This document shows, in pieces, positions 24,395 to 33,900 of a stretch of 64,000 nucleotides of DNA (the stretch's first letter is position 1; each line of letters starts with the position of its first letter). The notes beneath the pieces are model-generated. The model saw only the letters and a program-made list of their open reading frames with translations. It was not told the origin of the DNA and made no database searches. The DNA is taken from contig JACJYT010000007.1 in assembly GCA_020635975.1 (NCBI GenBank), forward strand, positions 1 through 64,000, given 5' to 3'. The DNA comes from Chitinophagales bacterium. GTDB lineage: Bacteria > Bacteroidota > Bacteroidia > Chitinophagales > UBA8649. The translations under genes were made by a program, and so were the position numbers.

Positions 24395-26314
24395 TTAAAA
24401 AGCATTAAACTTATCGCCCATAGCGTGTTTCAAATTCCATTTTTTGGTGGTGTCCAAAGCACGTTCCAGTACAATTAACTTTTGGTCGGTGTGGGTTTTA
24501 AAGTATTCTACCGTTTCATCTGCTATGGTTACATCCAAACAAATCAAGGTTTCTTTGTCACCATCCGTTGCGAGTAGAATTTCATTCTTCTTGAAATTTT
24601 CTTGTTTGGCTAAGGTGTAATTGAGTTTGAAACCGTTTTTGATTAAAATTTCGGTTATCAATTCATCTCTATTGAAAGCAGTAACCAATTGAGCTTCTTT
24701 GTCGCGAATGTATTTTTTGAGCAATTCTATATTTTCTTCTTCCGATTTTTCAGGGTCGGGAGCATATTCTACTCTTGGGAAATTCGATTTTTTGAGTTTG
24801 AACACTTTAAAACCAAGTCCTTTTAATTGTTCTTGTTCATTTTCCTTTTTACTGAACAAATCAGGTTGGGCTTCTTTCTTTTCTTTGATGATTTTTTCAA
24901 TTACTCGTTTGTTACGCTCAATAGTGATGTCGCTTATTTTTTTGTAGCCTGCTTTGTAGGCTTCTTCAGCTTCCGCAATTTTCTCGGGTAGTTGGACTAC
25001 AATAAACTTTCTGTCTTGCTTATCTTCTTCGTTCATTTCCATTGTAGCCTGTCCAGTAACTCCGCTTCCTCCAAAAAAATCAAGTACAATATCACCACTT
25101 TTTGCATTAGAAATTTGAATTAATCCTCTTATTAATTCTTTTGGTTTTGGGTTGCTAAAAATATTTTTTTCTCCAAAAAGTGAAGTCATTTCATCATTAG
25201 CTCCCTGATTATGACCAAACTGTTTATGTGACCACCAATTTGTTGCACATTGCCCTTCTTCTTCTCTCTCAAATCTGAAATATTTCTTTCTAGGAAAACC
25301 GTCTCCATTTTTTGGGAATACAATTCTATTGTCCTCCAAAAGATTTTCATAGGTTGTTTTTTCACCCATCCACTCTCCATCATATTCAACACCATTGTTT
25401 GGATTAACAATAACATATTTACTACCTGATTGGTCTGAACCGACTTTCCAAGGCTTGGAAGCCCAGTCGCCTCTTGGGTCGTTGTCGGGATTAGAGAAAT
25501 CACCAGTTAAATCAACTTTTCCAACACCAGCTTTTTTGTATTCCTCTTTGTTTTTGGAATAAGATAGAATGTGCTCGGCAACAATTCCTATCATTTTTGA
25601 TTTGTCGTTTGGCTGATTATGTCTACGTCTCCAATGGATATGACCTTCAAAATTTTCTTCACCAAAAACTTCATCACATAATTTTCTTAAATGATGTATT
25701 TCTTCATCAGAAATAGAAATAAAAATAACGCCTTCTGGCTTTAAAAGAGACCTTGCAATTAGCAAGCGACTATACATCATATTTAGCCAATTGCTATGAT
25801 ACCTTCCTGAACTTTCAATGTTGGTGTCAATCTTTAACCCATTCTCGACCATTTCGGCATCTTCCCAATATTCCTTTCGGTCTTGCTTCCAAGTATCACT
25901 ATAAACAAAGTCCTTATCCTTATTGTAGGGTGGGTCAATGTAAATGCACTTTACTTGTTCTCTGTAGCTGTTGCTCAATAATTTTAATACCGCCAAATTC
26001 TCACCTTCAATAATCAGGTTTTCGCTTTCTGTTGGGTTTACGCTTCTTGCTTCATCATAAACCAAGGTAGCATCTGTAGGAGTAAAGGCTTCTCTTTTTG
26101 CATTGCTTTTCCCAAACCACCTAAATTCATAACGCTCAGTTTCGTTCACGCTTTTTGGGTCAACTACTTTTTTAAGTTCGTTGATGTTGAGTGTACCATC
26201 ATTGGTAAAAAGGTCGGGCATTAATTGCTTTAGCTGCTCCAAACGTTCTTTGTTCCAATCGTGTGATTGTACCTTTTCCATTGGGTTTTCTTTGGTTTCT
26301 TTTTCCTTACTCAT
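24395..26314 (-). CDS. mod: Type III restriction-modification DNA methyltransferase (Mod)
   Basis: The 639-residue adenine-N6 methyltransferase (beta class) has its catalytic motif IV DPPYNKDKDF at 127-136 ahead of the AdoMet-binding motif I LDFFGGSGVTG near 410, the order seen in Mod proteins. Mod gives sequence specificity and is required for restriction as the Res partner. The variable middle (about 230-380) is the likely target-recognition region. Its ATG overlaps the Res stop by 1 bp (TAATG). Order res-mod is reversed from the classical mod-res arrangement. Confidence 0.93.
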   Translation of the reverse strand: MSKEKETKENPMEKVQSHDWNKERLEQLKQLMPDLFTNDGTLNINELKKVVDPKSVNETERYEFRWFGKSNAKREAFTPTDATLVYDEARSVNPTESENLIIEGENLAVLKLLSNSYREQVKCIYIDPPYNKDKDFVYSDTWKQDRKEYWEDAEMVENGLKIDTNIESSGRYHSNWLNMMYSRLLIARSLLKPEGVIFISISDEEIHHLRKLCDEVFGEENFEGHIHWRRRHNQPNDKSKMIGIVAEHILSYSKNKEEYKKAGVGKVDLTGDFSNPDNDPRGDWASKPWKVGSDQSGSKYVIVNPNNGVEYDGEWMGEKTTYENLLEDNRIVFPKNGDGFPRKKYFRFEREEEGQCATNWWSHKQFGHNQGANDEMTSLFGEKNIFSNPKPKELIRGLIQISNAKSGDIVLDFFGGSGVTGQATMEMNEEDKQDRKFIVVQLPEKIAEAEEAYKAGYKKISDITIERNKRVIEKIIKEKKEAQPDLFSKKENEQEQLKGLGFKVFKLKKSNFPRVEYAPDPEKSEEENIELLKKYIRDKEAQLVTAFNRDELITEILIKNGFKLNYTLAKQENFKKNEILLATDGDKETLICLDVTIADETVEYFKTHTDQKLIVLERALDTTKKWNLKHAMGDKFNAF

Positions 26315-29037
26315 TATGCTTCTTCAATTAATGCGTTAATATCTTTTTGGGCTTCCGTTTTAAAATACTGGTAGTCTTTTACAGGAGCTTTGTACTGTAC
26401 ATCTACACCAAGCGTAGCAAAATGCTTTACAGCACATTTTATTTTGTAAACCTCACTTTCTTTGAGTGCTTTTTTATTGTTGATGTCGTTCGTCCCTTTG
26501 GTTTCAATCACAAAATAAAACTCACTTTCTTTTCCGTTTCTCAGGCTTTTCCGCTTCATCACAATCCCAAAATCGGGTTCATATTCACCAATAGGTGTTT
26601 GAATTTTGTAGTAAGACGGAAGTTTAAGAAAGCAAACTACTTCATCATCTAAATCGGTGGCTAAGGCAAATTGATGTTCAACATGGCTATCTACCAGCAT
26701 TTTATCCCAAATACCTCTTTTGGGAGTGTCGGTATAACCTGAATTATCCACTTGCTTTACGAAATCATTGAATTCAAAAGGAAAAGTTTCATCTGTTAAA
26801 TGATAATCCAAACCTCTAAGCATTTCTTCCAACTCAATGTTTTTAATGAGAGCAGATGCCTGATGAATGTATTGCGGTGGATTCTTTGCCAAATGATCGT
26901 GATTGGTTATTCCATCTACAATTTTGAATGTGGTGAGGTAACTCAATCCAGTGTTTTCGCTTAATTCTTCCACCAAATCCAAAGCTGAGAAGTAAGCTTT
27001 CAGTTTGTAACTTTCTTTGCCACCAAATTCATCTTCAATACCTTCTTCTGTTATCGTTCCAATCGAACGGCTGCTTACTTCTGCTTCATAGTCTGCAATA
27101 TCAATGTTGTTCAGAGCTTCTTTGCTTCTTTCAATCAATGTTTCTTCGTCAAAACTTACGGTATAGTTTGTTTTTTTGGCTAAAGCATTCCAAAAACGCT
27201 TAAATGCCTTGTTCAGTTCGTCATTCGGATTTCGTTTAAAATGAACTTCATTTTGAGGTTTTCCCTTGTGGGTATGCGTCATTCCCGCACCCGCTTTAGA
27301 AGTTCCGTAAACCTCTTTAATTTCTTCCTGATACTGTGTTACAAAGGTTTCGTAGGTTTCATTTGGAATAACGGTCAATTGATTAATCCGCTCATCATCT
27401 GCTACGTTTAGTTTGTCATAAACACGTTGACCTTCACCATTTACACAAATTCGCAACCCTCTTCCTATTTCCTGTCGTTTTTTAATTTCTGAGTAGGAGT
27501 TACTAAGTGTAGCAATATTGAAGATGTTTGGGTTGTCCCAACCAACACCCAAAGCAGAATGAGAGAAGATAAATTCAATTCTGTTAGCAACGGAATCGCC
27601 ATAAGTCAATAATTCTTTTTTGTCTCTCAGAATAGCGTCAAACACTTCCGAGTTTTTACGCATGGAGTTTTCATTATCTGTAAACTCTCCTTTACCAGTT
27701 TGAGCAAAATAGAATCCTTGAATGGCATCAATGTGTTCAGCGGTGGGTTCTTGGTTATCGTGAAATTCAGGGTAAAGTGCTTTGTACTTTTCAATAAATA
27801 AATTCTTGATTGTGGGATCATCACTCACGTAATTCGCCACCTTGTCAATAAAAATCAGTGAAAGGCATTTTATGCCTTGTTCCTTTAATTTTTGTTTTTT
27901 GGTAAAATGGCGAATAATGAGCCATTCCAATTGCAAAGCCCAAACACTTTGAATATTTCCGGAAGCTTGTTTTTCAAGAATTTCGGTACCGTTGGTAAAT
28001 GAAACCGACCACTTTCCGGTTCTCAAACTTTTATTGATGCGTTCAATTTTGTATTTCAGATAGCTTGGGTTATTGGTAACTTCTCCAAGGTTATCTCCAT
28101 CCTTTAGCCATTTGGTGTCCTTAAATTCAATTTTACCACTTGCCAATTGATGCCAGGCTTTAATCTTTGCCTGAATTGGATTTTTTCCGTTTTTAGTTTC
28201 CGAAAGTTCCAGTTTTAAAGTGGCTTCATCATTTTTTTCTGTTACCGTTAATACTTCAATCTTTTTCACCAATCCTTCTTTATAACTGTCGTAAGGTGTT
28301 AAACGATAAACTTTGTTGACTGAAACTTTATGAGTCGCAGAATATCTTAATTTAAAAAGTGGGTTGAGTTTAGCAATTTGATTCACTGAATTTTCGGTGT
28401 CCATTCCTTCTTGCGGTTCATCCATGATGATGATTGGATTTGTCCGTCCAATTGCTTCTATAAAAGGAATGTTCGCAAAAAGGTCTTCCCGTTTGGCTTG
28501 ATTCAGAATTTTGTCTTCCGAATTAAATGAAGCTAACGTCATCACCATAATTTGAGGATGCTGCTCCTCAATAAAGTTGGTTACCTTATTTAGTTTTTTA
28601 CTGTTGTATTCAAAATGTTTAGGTGTAAAACCATAGATGTCCTCTAATTGCGTTTCAAATGTTGAAATTGCACTCAATACACCTTGTCTTATCGCTACAG
28701 ACGGAACGAGAATGATAAATTTGGTAAATCCGTAATGCTTGAATAATTCGTAAACGGTTTTAATGTAAACAAGTGTTTTACCTGTTCCAGTTTCCATTTC
28801 GATAGTCAATTCTTGTAATTCGCTGAGTTTGGCAGTTTCTTCATCAATGCCATTTTCGGCTATTACGGATTTTAAATTTGCTGCTAATTGTTCTTTTGAA
28901 AGTGAGCAGATATTTGAGCGAATACCTTCAAAGCAAGCATTGTCAAATGTGTTTTTGTTGTTTCCATCAAAAACATTAACCACAGATTTGATGGCTGCTT
29001 GTTGATATTCTAATTCTTCTAATTTTATTTCCATCAA
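26314..29037 (-). CDS. res: Type III restriction endonuclease subunit (Res)
   Basis: The 907-residue protein has an SF2 helicase core: Walker A METGTGKTLVY (about 81-91), DEPQ box (about 206), SAT-like motif in YSATHK, and QEIGRGLRI motif VI. The C-terminal nuclease is a PD-(D/E)xK type (EPDFG ... FVIETKG, about 845-875). With Mod it cuts DNA at a distance from unmodified head-to-head sites using ATP. All motifs are intact. It lies 2 bp after the XRE regulator, so the operon is led by a regulator, and translation into mod is coupled. Confidence 0.94.
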   Translation of the reverse strand: MMEIKLEELEYQQAAIKSVVNVFDGNNKNTFDNACFEGIRSNICSLSKEQLAANLKSVIAENGIDEETAKLSELQELTIEMETGTGKTLVYIKTVYELFKHYGFTKFIILVPSVAIRQGVLSAISTFETQLEDIYGFTPKHFEYNSKKLNKVTNFIEEQHPQIMVMTLASFNSEDKILNQAKREDLFANIPFIEAIGRTNPIIIMDEPQEGMDTENSVNQIAKLNPLFKLRYSATHKVSVNKVYRLTPYDSYKEGLVKKIEVLTVTEKNDEATLKLELSETKNGKNPIQAKIKAWHQLASGKIEFKDTKWLKDGDNLGEVTNNPSYLKYKIERINKSLRTGKWSVSFTNGTEILEKQASGNIQSVWALQLEWLIIRHFTKKQKLKEQGIKCLSLIFIDKVANYVSDDPTIKNLFIEKYKALYPEFHDNQEPTAEHIDAIQGFYFAQTGKGEFTDNENSMRKNSEVFDAILRDKKELLTYGDSVANRIEFIFSHSALGVGWDNPNIFNIATLSNSYSEIKKRQEIGRGLRICVNGEGQRVYDKLNVADDERINQLTVIPNETYETFVTQYQEEIKEVYGTSKAGAGMTHTHKGKPQNEVHFKRNPNDELNKAFKRFWNALAKKTNYTVSFDEETLIERSKEALNNIDIADYEAEVSSRSIGTITEEGIEDEFGGKESYKLKAYFSALDLVEELSENTGLSYLTTFKIVDGITNHDHLAKNPPQYIHQASALIKNIELEEMLRGLDYHLTDETFPFEFNDFVKQVDNSGYTDTPKRGIWDKMLVDSHVEHQFALATDLDDEVVCFLKLPSYYKIQTPIGEYEPDFGIVMKRKSLRNGKESEFYFVIETKGTNDINNKKALKESEVYKIKCAVKHFATLGVDVQYKAPVKDYQYFKTEAQKDINALIEEA

Positions 29038-29039
29038 TC

Positions 29040-29351
29040 TCAGCTATTGTTTTTGTTATTGTATTTCATCTTTTGTTCGGCTGCTTTAAGTGCTTTGCTT
29101 CCCAATTCTTCATCTTTTATTTCGTAAAGAATTTTTTCACTCAGGTATTGAACAATTAATGCTTCTTCGTCTAATTCGAGAATTTCAGCAAGTTTTACAA
29201 TCTGTTCTTTGCTTGCTTTTCTTTCGCCCCTTTCAATTTTACTAAGTATAGCTGTATCTATGTCAAGCATAGCCGCTACTTGTCTTAGCAGAAGCCCTTT
29301 TTTCTCTCTTTCTTCCCGAAGTATTTCTCCTGTTGTCTTACTTTTTTTCAT
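29040..29351 (-). CDS. XRE-family regulator of the restriction locus
   Basis: The 103-residue DNA-binding protein carries a classic HTH at residues about 8-62 (LREEREKKGLLLRQVAAMLD and ILSKIERGERKAS). It ends 2 bp before res and is the first gene of the operon. Like controller (C) proteins of other restriction systems it probably tunes expression of the locus. A perfect 6-bp-arm palindrome lies about 29 bp upstream of its start and is the likely operator. Confidence 0.88.
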   Translation of the reverse strand: MKKSKTTGEILREEREKKGLLLRQVAAMLDIDTAILSKIERGERKASKEQIVKLAEILELDEEALIVQYLSEKILYEIKDEELGSKALKAAEQKMKYNNKNNS

Positions 29352-29379
29352 TTGTGAAATATCACTTGATTATTTTATC

Positions 29380-29396
29380 TTGACAATAAGTGTCAA
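29380..29396. promoter_or_regulatory. Likely operator/promoter of the restriction operon
   Basis: TTGACA (29380-29385) and TGTCAA (29391-29396) form a perfect inverted repeat around a 5-base spacer, 29-45 bp upstream of the XRE start. Its size and position suit an XRE dimer, so autoregulation is likely. Confidence 0.5.
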
Positions 29397-29560
29397 ATAT
29401 AATTAGTCTTTTTGGTAATTCCTTGAAATTGTTCTCCGAACTTATTAACAGTCTGGGAGCAGTGGGAAAATTTATACTCTTTTGGTTTTTTTGGGAGGGC
29501 TTGTGAGTTGGCAAAAACCAAATATGTATAAATGTGCGGTGGGCTTTTTACTAATGGTGG

Positions 29561-29693
29561 GTAACGTTTTGCAGCTACCCGAAGGTGGCGATTTCGAAGC
29601 ACTTCACTGTCAACCAAGCACAAACTTTGGTAGAAGCACAACGCTCGATTAAACCACTGAACCGCCACTTTTGGGTAGGTGCTGTTATAAGCC
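29561..29693 (-). repeat. attC-like inverted-repeat element (site d)
   Basis: Left arm with core GTAACG and CAGCTACCCGAAGGTGGCG (29572-29590) pairs with CGCCACTTTTGGGTAGGTGCTG and core GTTATAAGCC (29663-29693). The arms match over about 19 positions with one 2-base bulge and an unpaired stretch next to the core. It lies immediately after the stop of the next gene on the minus strand (29699), exactly where an attC follows a cassette gene, and the GTTA core recurs. Confidence 0.6.
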
Positions 29694-29698
29694 GTTTT

Positions 29699-29890
29699 TT
29701 ATTTGTCTGGGTTAATGAAATAATCGTTAATTGTCCAAACGCCTAAAATAATTGTCGGCCCCCAAAATATTATTTTTGAGAACCAATTCCAGTCACTTAT
29801 TGACCAGCTAAATAAGGACGCTAAAAGAAATAGAATAAAGGCTGTCAATGCCCACATTCCTAAAGCTTGAGATGGTTTTAATTTGCTCAT
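29699..29890 (-). CDS. Small two-segment membrane protein
   Basis: 63 residues with two hydrophobic helices (about 10-29 and 38-55) and charged ends. No family recognised. It lies 15 bp downstream of the TerB-like gene in the same orientation and has site d right after its stop, supporting a real cassette gene rather than a chance frame. Confidence 0.6.
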   Translation of the reverse strand: MSKLKPSQALGMWALTAFILFLLASLFSWSISDWNWFSKIIFWGPTIILGVWTINDYFINPDK

Positions 29891-29905
29891 GTTATTAAAG
29901 TTGTA

Positions 29906-30352
29906 TTAACCCATAAATTTTTTCATTAACAGTTCTGCTTTCTGAATAATTTGAACATATTCATCTTCCGAAATGCCAATGTCTTCAGCAAAGCCCAATG
30001 CATAACTAATTTCTATTTCTTCGACTTTGCCGTCTGCGGCAACCATACTGTGTAGAGTAATGATATACCATTCTTTTTGACTTCTGTCCAAAGTATTTAA
30101 AATTCTGGTTATTTCATTTTTGCCACCAGATGCAACTCTTGCAAAAACTGGGTCATCTAACTCAATGCCAAGAAGTCGTCCTGTTTGTTCAATGTTTTGC
30201 ATTTCTTTAGGATGTACTTGTCCATCAGATTTTGCCAGAATGACTAAAGAACCAAGAATAGCAGCCTTTTGTTCTTTAGTAAAATTGTCTTGAAAGCCAC
30301 CCAAATGTTCTCTTATTGGGTCTTCCTTTTTTTTGTTGAAGAAATTAAACAT
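29906..30352 (-). CDS. TerB-like protein
   Basis: The 148-residue helical protein has two repeats of the TerB/DjlA-type acidic pattern, LVILAKSDGQVHPKEMQNIEQ (about 36-56) and HSMVAADGKVEEIEISYA (about 101-118). TerB domains bind metal and are common in tellurite-resistance and phage-defence neighbourhoods. It is the middle gene of a three-gene minus-strand block (19-bp gap upstream, 15 bp downstream). Function here is unknown. Confidence 0.8.
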   Translation of the reverse strand: MFNFFNKKKEDPIREHLGGFQDNFTKEQKAAILGSLVILAKSDGQVHPKEMQNIEQTGRLLGIELDDPVFARVASGGKNEITRILNTLDRSQKEWYIITLHSMVAADGKVEEIEISYALGFAEDIGISEDEYVQIIQKAELLMKKFMG

Positions 30353-30371
30353 AATTTTTGATTTTTATTTG

Positions 30372-30746
30372 TTAGAAAAAAGTTACTTTAGATTCTTCTA
30401 GAATATTTACAGCTCTTAATCTTAGGCCTTCTTCAGATAATAGAAATTGTTGAGTATTTACTTCTTCATTCCATCTCTGTAGTGCAATTAAAGCTGCAAC
30501 CGCTTGTGTCTGTCCCCTAGAAAAAATGAAATACGGAATTTCATTTAAGCAATAAAGGAAATCTTTTGAACCAGGCGGTACGCCTTTGTATTTCGCTGTG
30601 CTTATTAGTCCAGATATTTTATTTGAAGTCATTATTTTATCTAGAACTGTTTTAAATTTTCGTTCTCCAAATTCTCGTATGTAAGCCGAAATCACATATT
30701 CAAGAATTTCATCGTAGCTCATAAGGCTTAATTGTGTCAAATTCAT
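30372..30746 (-). CDS. Protein of unknown function, first gene of the TerB block
   Basis: The 124-residue soluble, mainly helical protein (MNLTQLSLMSYDEILEYVIS...) is not recognised. It starts about 24 bp inside the GCTTATAAC core at the right edge of the island and ends 19 bp before the TerB-like gene, so it reads as the first gene of that cassette. Confidence 0.65.
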   Translation of the reverse strand: MNLTQLSLMSYDEILEYVISAYIREFGERKFKTVLDKIMTSNKISGLISTAKYKGVPPGSKDFLYCLNEIPYFIFSRGQTQAVAALIALQRWNEEVNTQQFLLSEEGLRLRAVNILEESKVTFF

Positions 30747-30768
30747 ATTGTCGTTGTCTTTTAAAATG

Positions 30769-30820
30769 GCTTATAACGTGCGTGTAACAGCCATGTTTAA
30801 ATAGTTGGACATGGCTGTTA
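30769..30820 (-). repeat. Right-edge palindrome of the island (site e)
   Basis: GGCTTATAACGTG (core at about 30769-30781) is followed by a perfect 12-bp inverted repeat, TAACAGCCATGT (30785-30796) and ACATGGCTGTTA (30809-30820), with a 12-base loop. The core GCTTATAAC also occurs at site d. Beyond it only the adhesin terminator is found, so it marks the end of the island. Confidence 0.6.
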
Positions 30821-30891
30821 TTCCCACTTTAAGATAAAGATAAGAATCTATAATGTTTTTTACTATGTTTTGCTTGGTATTTCTTGAAAAC

Positions 30892-30923
30892 AAAAAAGGC
30901 CTTCCGAGTGGAAAGCCTTTTTG
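30892..30923 (-). terminator. Terminator downstream of the adhesin gene
   Basis: AAAAAAGGCCTTCC and GGAAAGCCTTTTTG form a near-perfect hairpin with a GAGT loop, flanked by A and T runs so that it can work in both directions. It lies 18 bp past the adhesin stop (30941). Confidence 0.75.
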
Positions 30924-30940
30924 TAATTTGAAGGAGGATC

Positions 30941-33900
30941 TTATCTCAATAAGGTAACACTTCCTTTTCTTTCCACTTGTTTACCATCTAAATATTGTAC
31001 TTCTACATAGTAGGTGTAAACGCCAGGGTTTTGTAGCACACCTTTGTAATAGCCATCCCAGCTTACGTTCTGCTGCTGACTTTCAAAGATTTTTTCTCCC
31101 CAACGGTTATAAATCTGCATTAAAGAAAACTCTATTCCCTCGCCGTAAATTTCAAACTTATCGTTCATATTGCTAGATCCATCTGGCGTAAATGCATTCG
31201 GAATAAATAACTCTAAATTATTCTCTACTATAATTACCGTAGAACTCACTTGATTACACAACTCATTATCGTCGCCTAAATAGTAAACCGTTGCGGTATA
31301 CTCCGTATAGTTCTCGTAAGTCAATACCGTAGGGTTTAAACAATCACTGCAATCCAAACCATTGAAAGGATACCAACTTACAGATTCTACATCAGAGGAA
31401 TCGTAAGGCGCTGCAAAGAGCAAACTAAGGTCTACACTTTCTTCTAATTGTAAGGTAGTGTCCGCAGGCATTATGCTTAAGGCAAAATAAGCAGGTTGCT
31501 CTACAAGAGCCGCAATAGGCTGAGAGAAACACTCGTCTGGAGAGCCCACATCTTGTACTATAATTTCATTGTATAAGCCTGCATCTAAATTGAAGAAGCT
31601 AGAATCACTTTGGAAACTTTCACCGCCATCAATAGAGTAGAGGTAGCCTATCGTAGTTCCACCACTAGCCACTATAGAAATACTACCCGTAGCATCGCCC
31701 CAACAATTAGCAGAATCGGCAAGGGCCACCACAGAAATGGAATCTGGTTCTACTACTATTATGTTATCTGTAATGGTACAATTGTTAGCATCCGTTACCA
31801 ACACAGAATATAGTCCAGGAGCTAAGTTACTTGCACTAGGTGTAGTTTGTGCTTGCGCATCGTTCCATAGGTAAGTGTATCCCGGTGTTCCGCCACTTAC
31901 TTGAACACTTGCTATACCATTATCATAACCCGCACAAGTAATATCCGTGCTATCCATTTGTACGCTTAGAGGAGCATTCGGTTGAGTAACTGAAGCAGAA
32001 TCAGTATAACTACAGCCATTTGCATCGCTTACTTCTACACTGTAAGTTCCTGCACTTAAGTTGCTAGCAGTTGCTCCAGCTTGGTTGCTCGCATTGGCAT
32101 CCCACTGGTAGCTAAAAGGTGCTGTTCCACCAACACTAACCGAAGCCGTTAAGCTTCCATCACTGCCTCCAAAACAATTTACAGCATCCATACTAAATGC
32201 TATAGCTACAAGAGCTGGTTGCGTAAGGGTAATGCTTTCTGTTAAACTACAGTTATTAGCATCGGTAACGGTAAGAGCATAGCTGCCTGCCGCTAAATTG
32301 GCTATATCTTCGGTATTAGCTGTATTCGACCACGAATAAGTATATGGCAATACACCACCACTTACTGTGGCATCAATACTTCCCGTGCTTGCTCCAAAGC
32401 AGCTAATGTTGCTACCCACCAAATTAATAGCAAGGGCACTTGGTTCGCTTATTGTTTGCGTTACGGTGTAGCTACAATTATTGGCATCACTTACCGTTAA
32501 ACTGTAATTTCCTGCTGCTAAATTACTAGCATCTTCATTGCTTCCAGCACCATTTGTCCAAGTATAAGCATAAGCAGGAGTTCCACCTGTGGTACTTATA
32601 CTTATGGCTCCCGTACTATTACCATTACATAAAACATCTACTACATTATCTATGCTTAGCAATAAAGAATCGGGCTCGCTAACACTAGTAGAAATAGAAT
32701 CTTGACAACTAGAAGCATCGGTAACTACAACTTGGTAAGTACCAGGACTTAACATCCCTACGGCAGCGCCAGTTTCTGTAGCACTATGACTCCAAGAGTA
32801 AGTAAAGCCAGGTGTACCTCCACTTGCCGTTACGATAGCCGTACCATCGTTTAAATCTTTACAGCTAATGTCGGTAGAATCTATTTGTAAACTAATTGCC
32901 GCTGGTTCTATAATAGTTGCACAGCTAACAATTTGACAGCCATTAGCATCTACTAGAGTATCGCAATAAGTACCCGCGCTTAAAGTAAAGATACTATCTG
33001 TTATTGCTCCATTCGACCAAGAATGCGTATAAGGAGCAGTACCTCCAATTATCGTTGCAGCAAGGGTTCCATCATTCGCAGCATTACAAGAAATATTATT
33101 GGCGTTTAATGTTAGCACTAAAGCTGCAGGTTCACTAATGCTTTCGCTAAGCGAGTAAGTACAAGTATTGGCATCAGTAACCGTAAGGGTATAGGTGCCT
33201 GCCCCAATATTTAAATCTTCAGCATTACCAACTACAGTATTGCTCGCATCCAGCCATTCAAAAATATAAGGTGGTGTACCACCTGTGGTAGTCACATCTA
33301 TTGTTCCGTTTTGACCAAAACATAGGGCATTGCTTAGCGAGTTTAGATCTAATAACAATGAATCACTCGGTTCGTTTACCATAGTGCTTATGGTATCTGT
33401 ACAAGCATTATTATCTGTAATAATAACTTGATAAGTGCCTGCAATTAAGTTGCTTGCCGTAGGTGTATTTTGATTATTAGCATCATCCCAAGCATAGAAA
33501 TAAGGACTAGTTCCTCCGCTTACTGTTACTGTGGCACTACCATTATTCAAACCTTTACAAGAAACATTAACCGAGTCGATATTTAAGCTTAAAGCTGGTG
33601 GACTCACCACAACAGCAGTATCTATGCGGGTACATCCGCTAGCGTCTGTCGTGCTAAGGATAAAGCTTCCTGCTCCCAGTCCGCAAAGATTTGGTGTAAT
33701 CGCTCCATTGCTCCAACTGAATGCATAAGGCGCAACTCCACCGCTAACTGTAGTATTGATACAGGCTGTTGTATCTCCGAAACAAGCTAGGGCATCAATT
33801 ACAAAACTTATTAAAACAGGCGAAGGCTCGTAAACTTCTGTAGTGGCAGAAATGTCGCAACCGTTAGCATCCGTTACCGTTAAAGTATAAATGCCTGCAA

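Noticed and set aside
29393..29668. 91-residue minus-strand frame upstream of the XRE gene
   Set aside because: It spans the inverted-repeat element (site d) and the operator palindrome; its composition reflects the palindrome arms.
15100..30820. An integrase or transposase gene for the island
   Set aside because: Every long frame in the region was assigned and none resembles IntI, tyrosine or serine recombinases, or transposases. Any driver must be outside the window.
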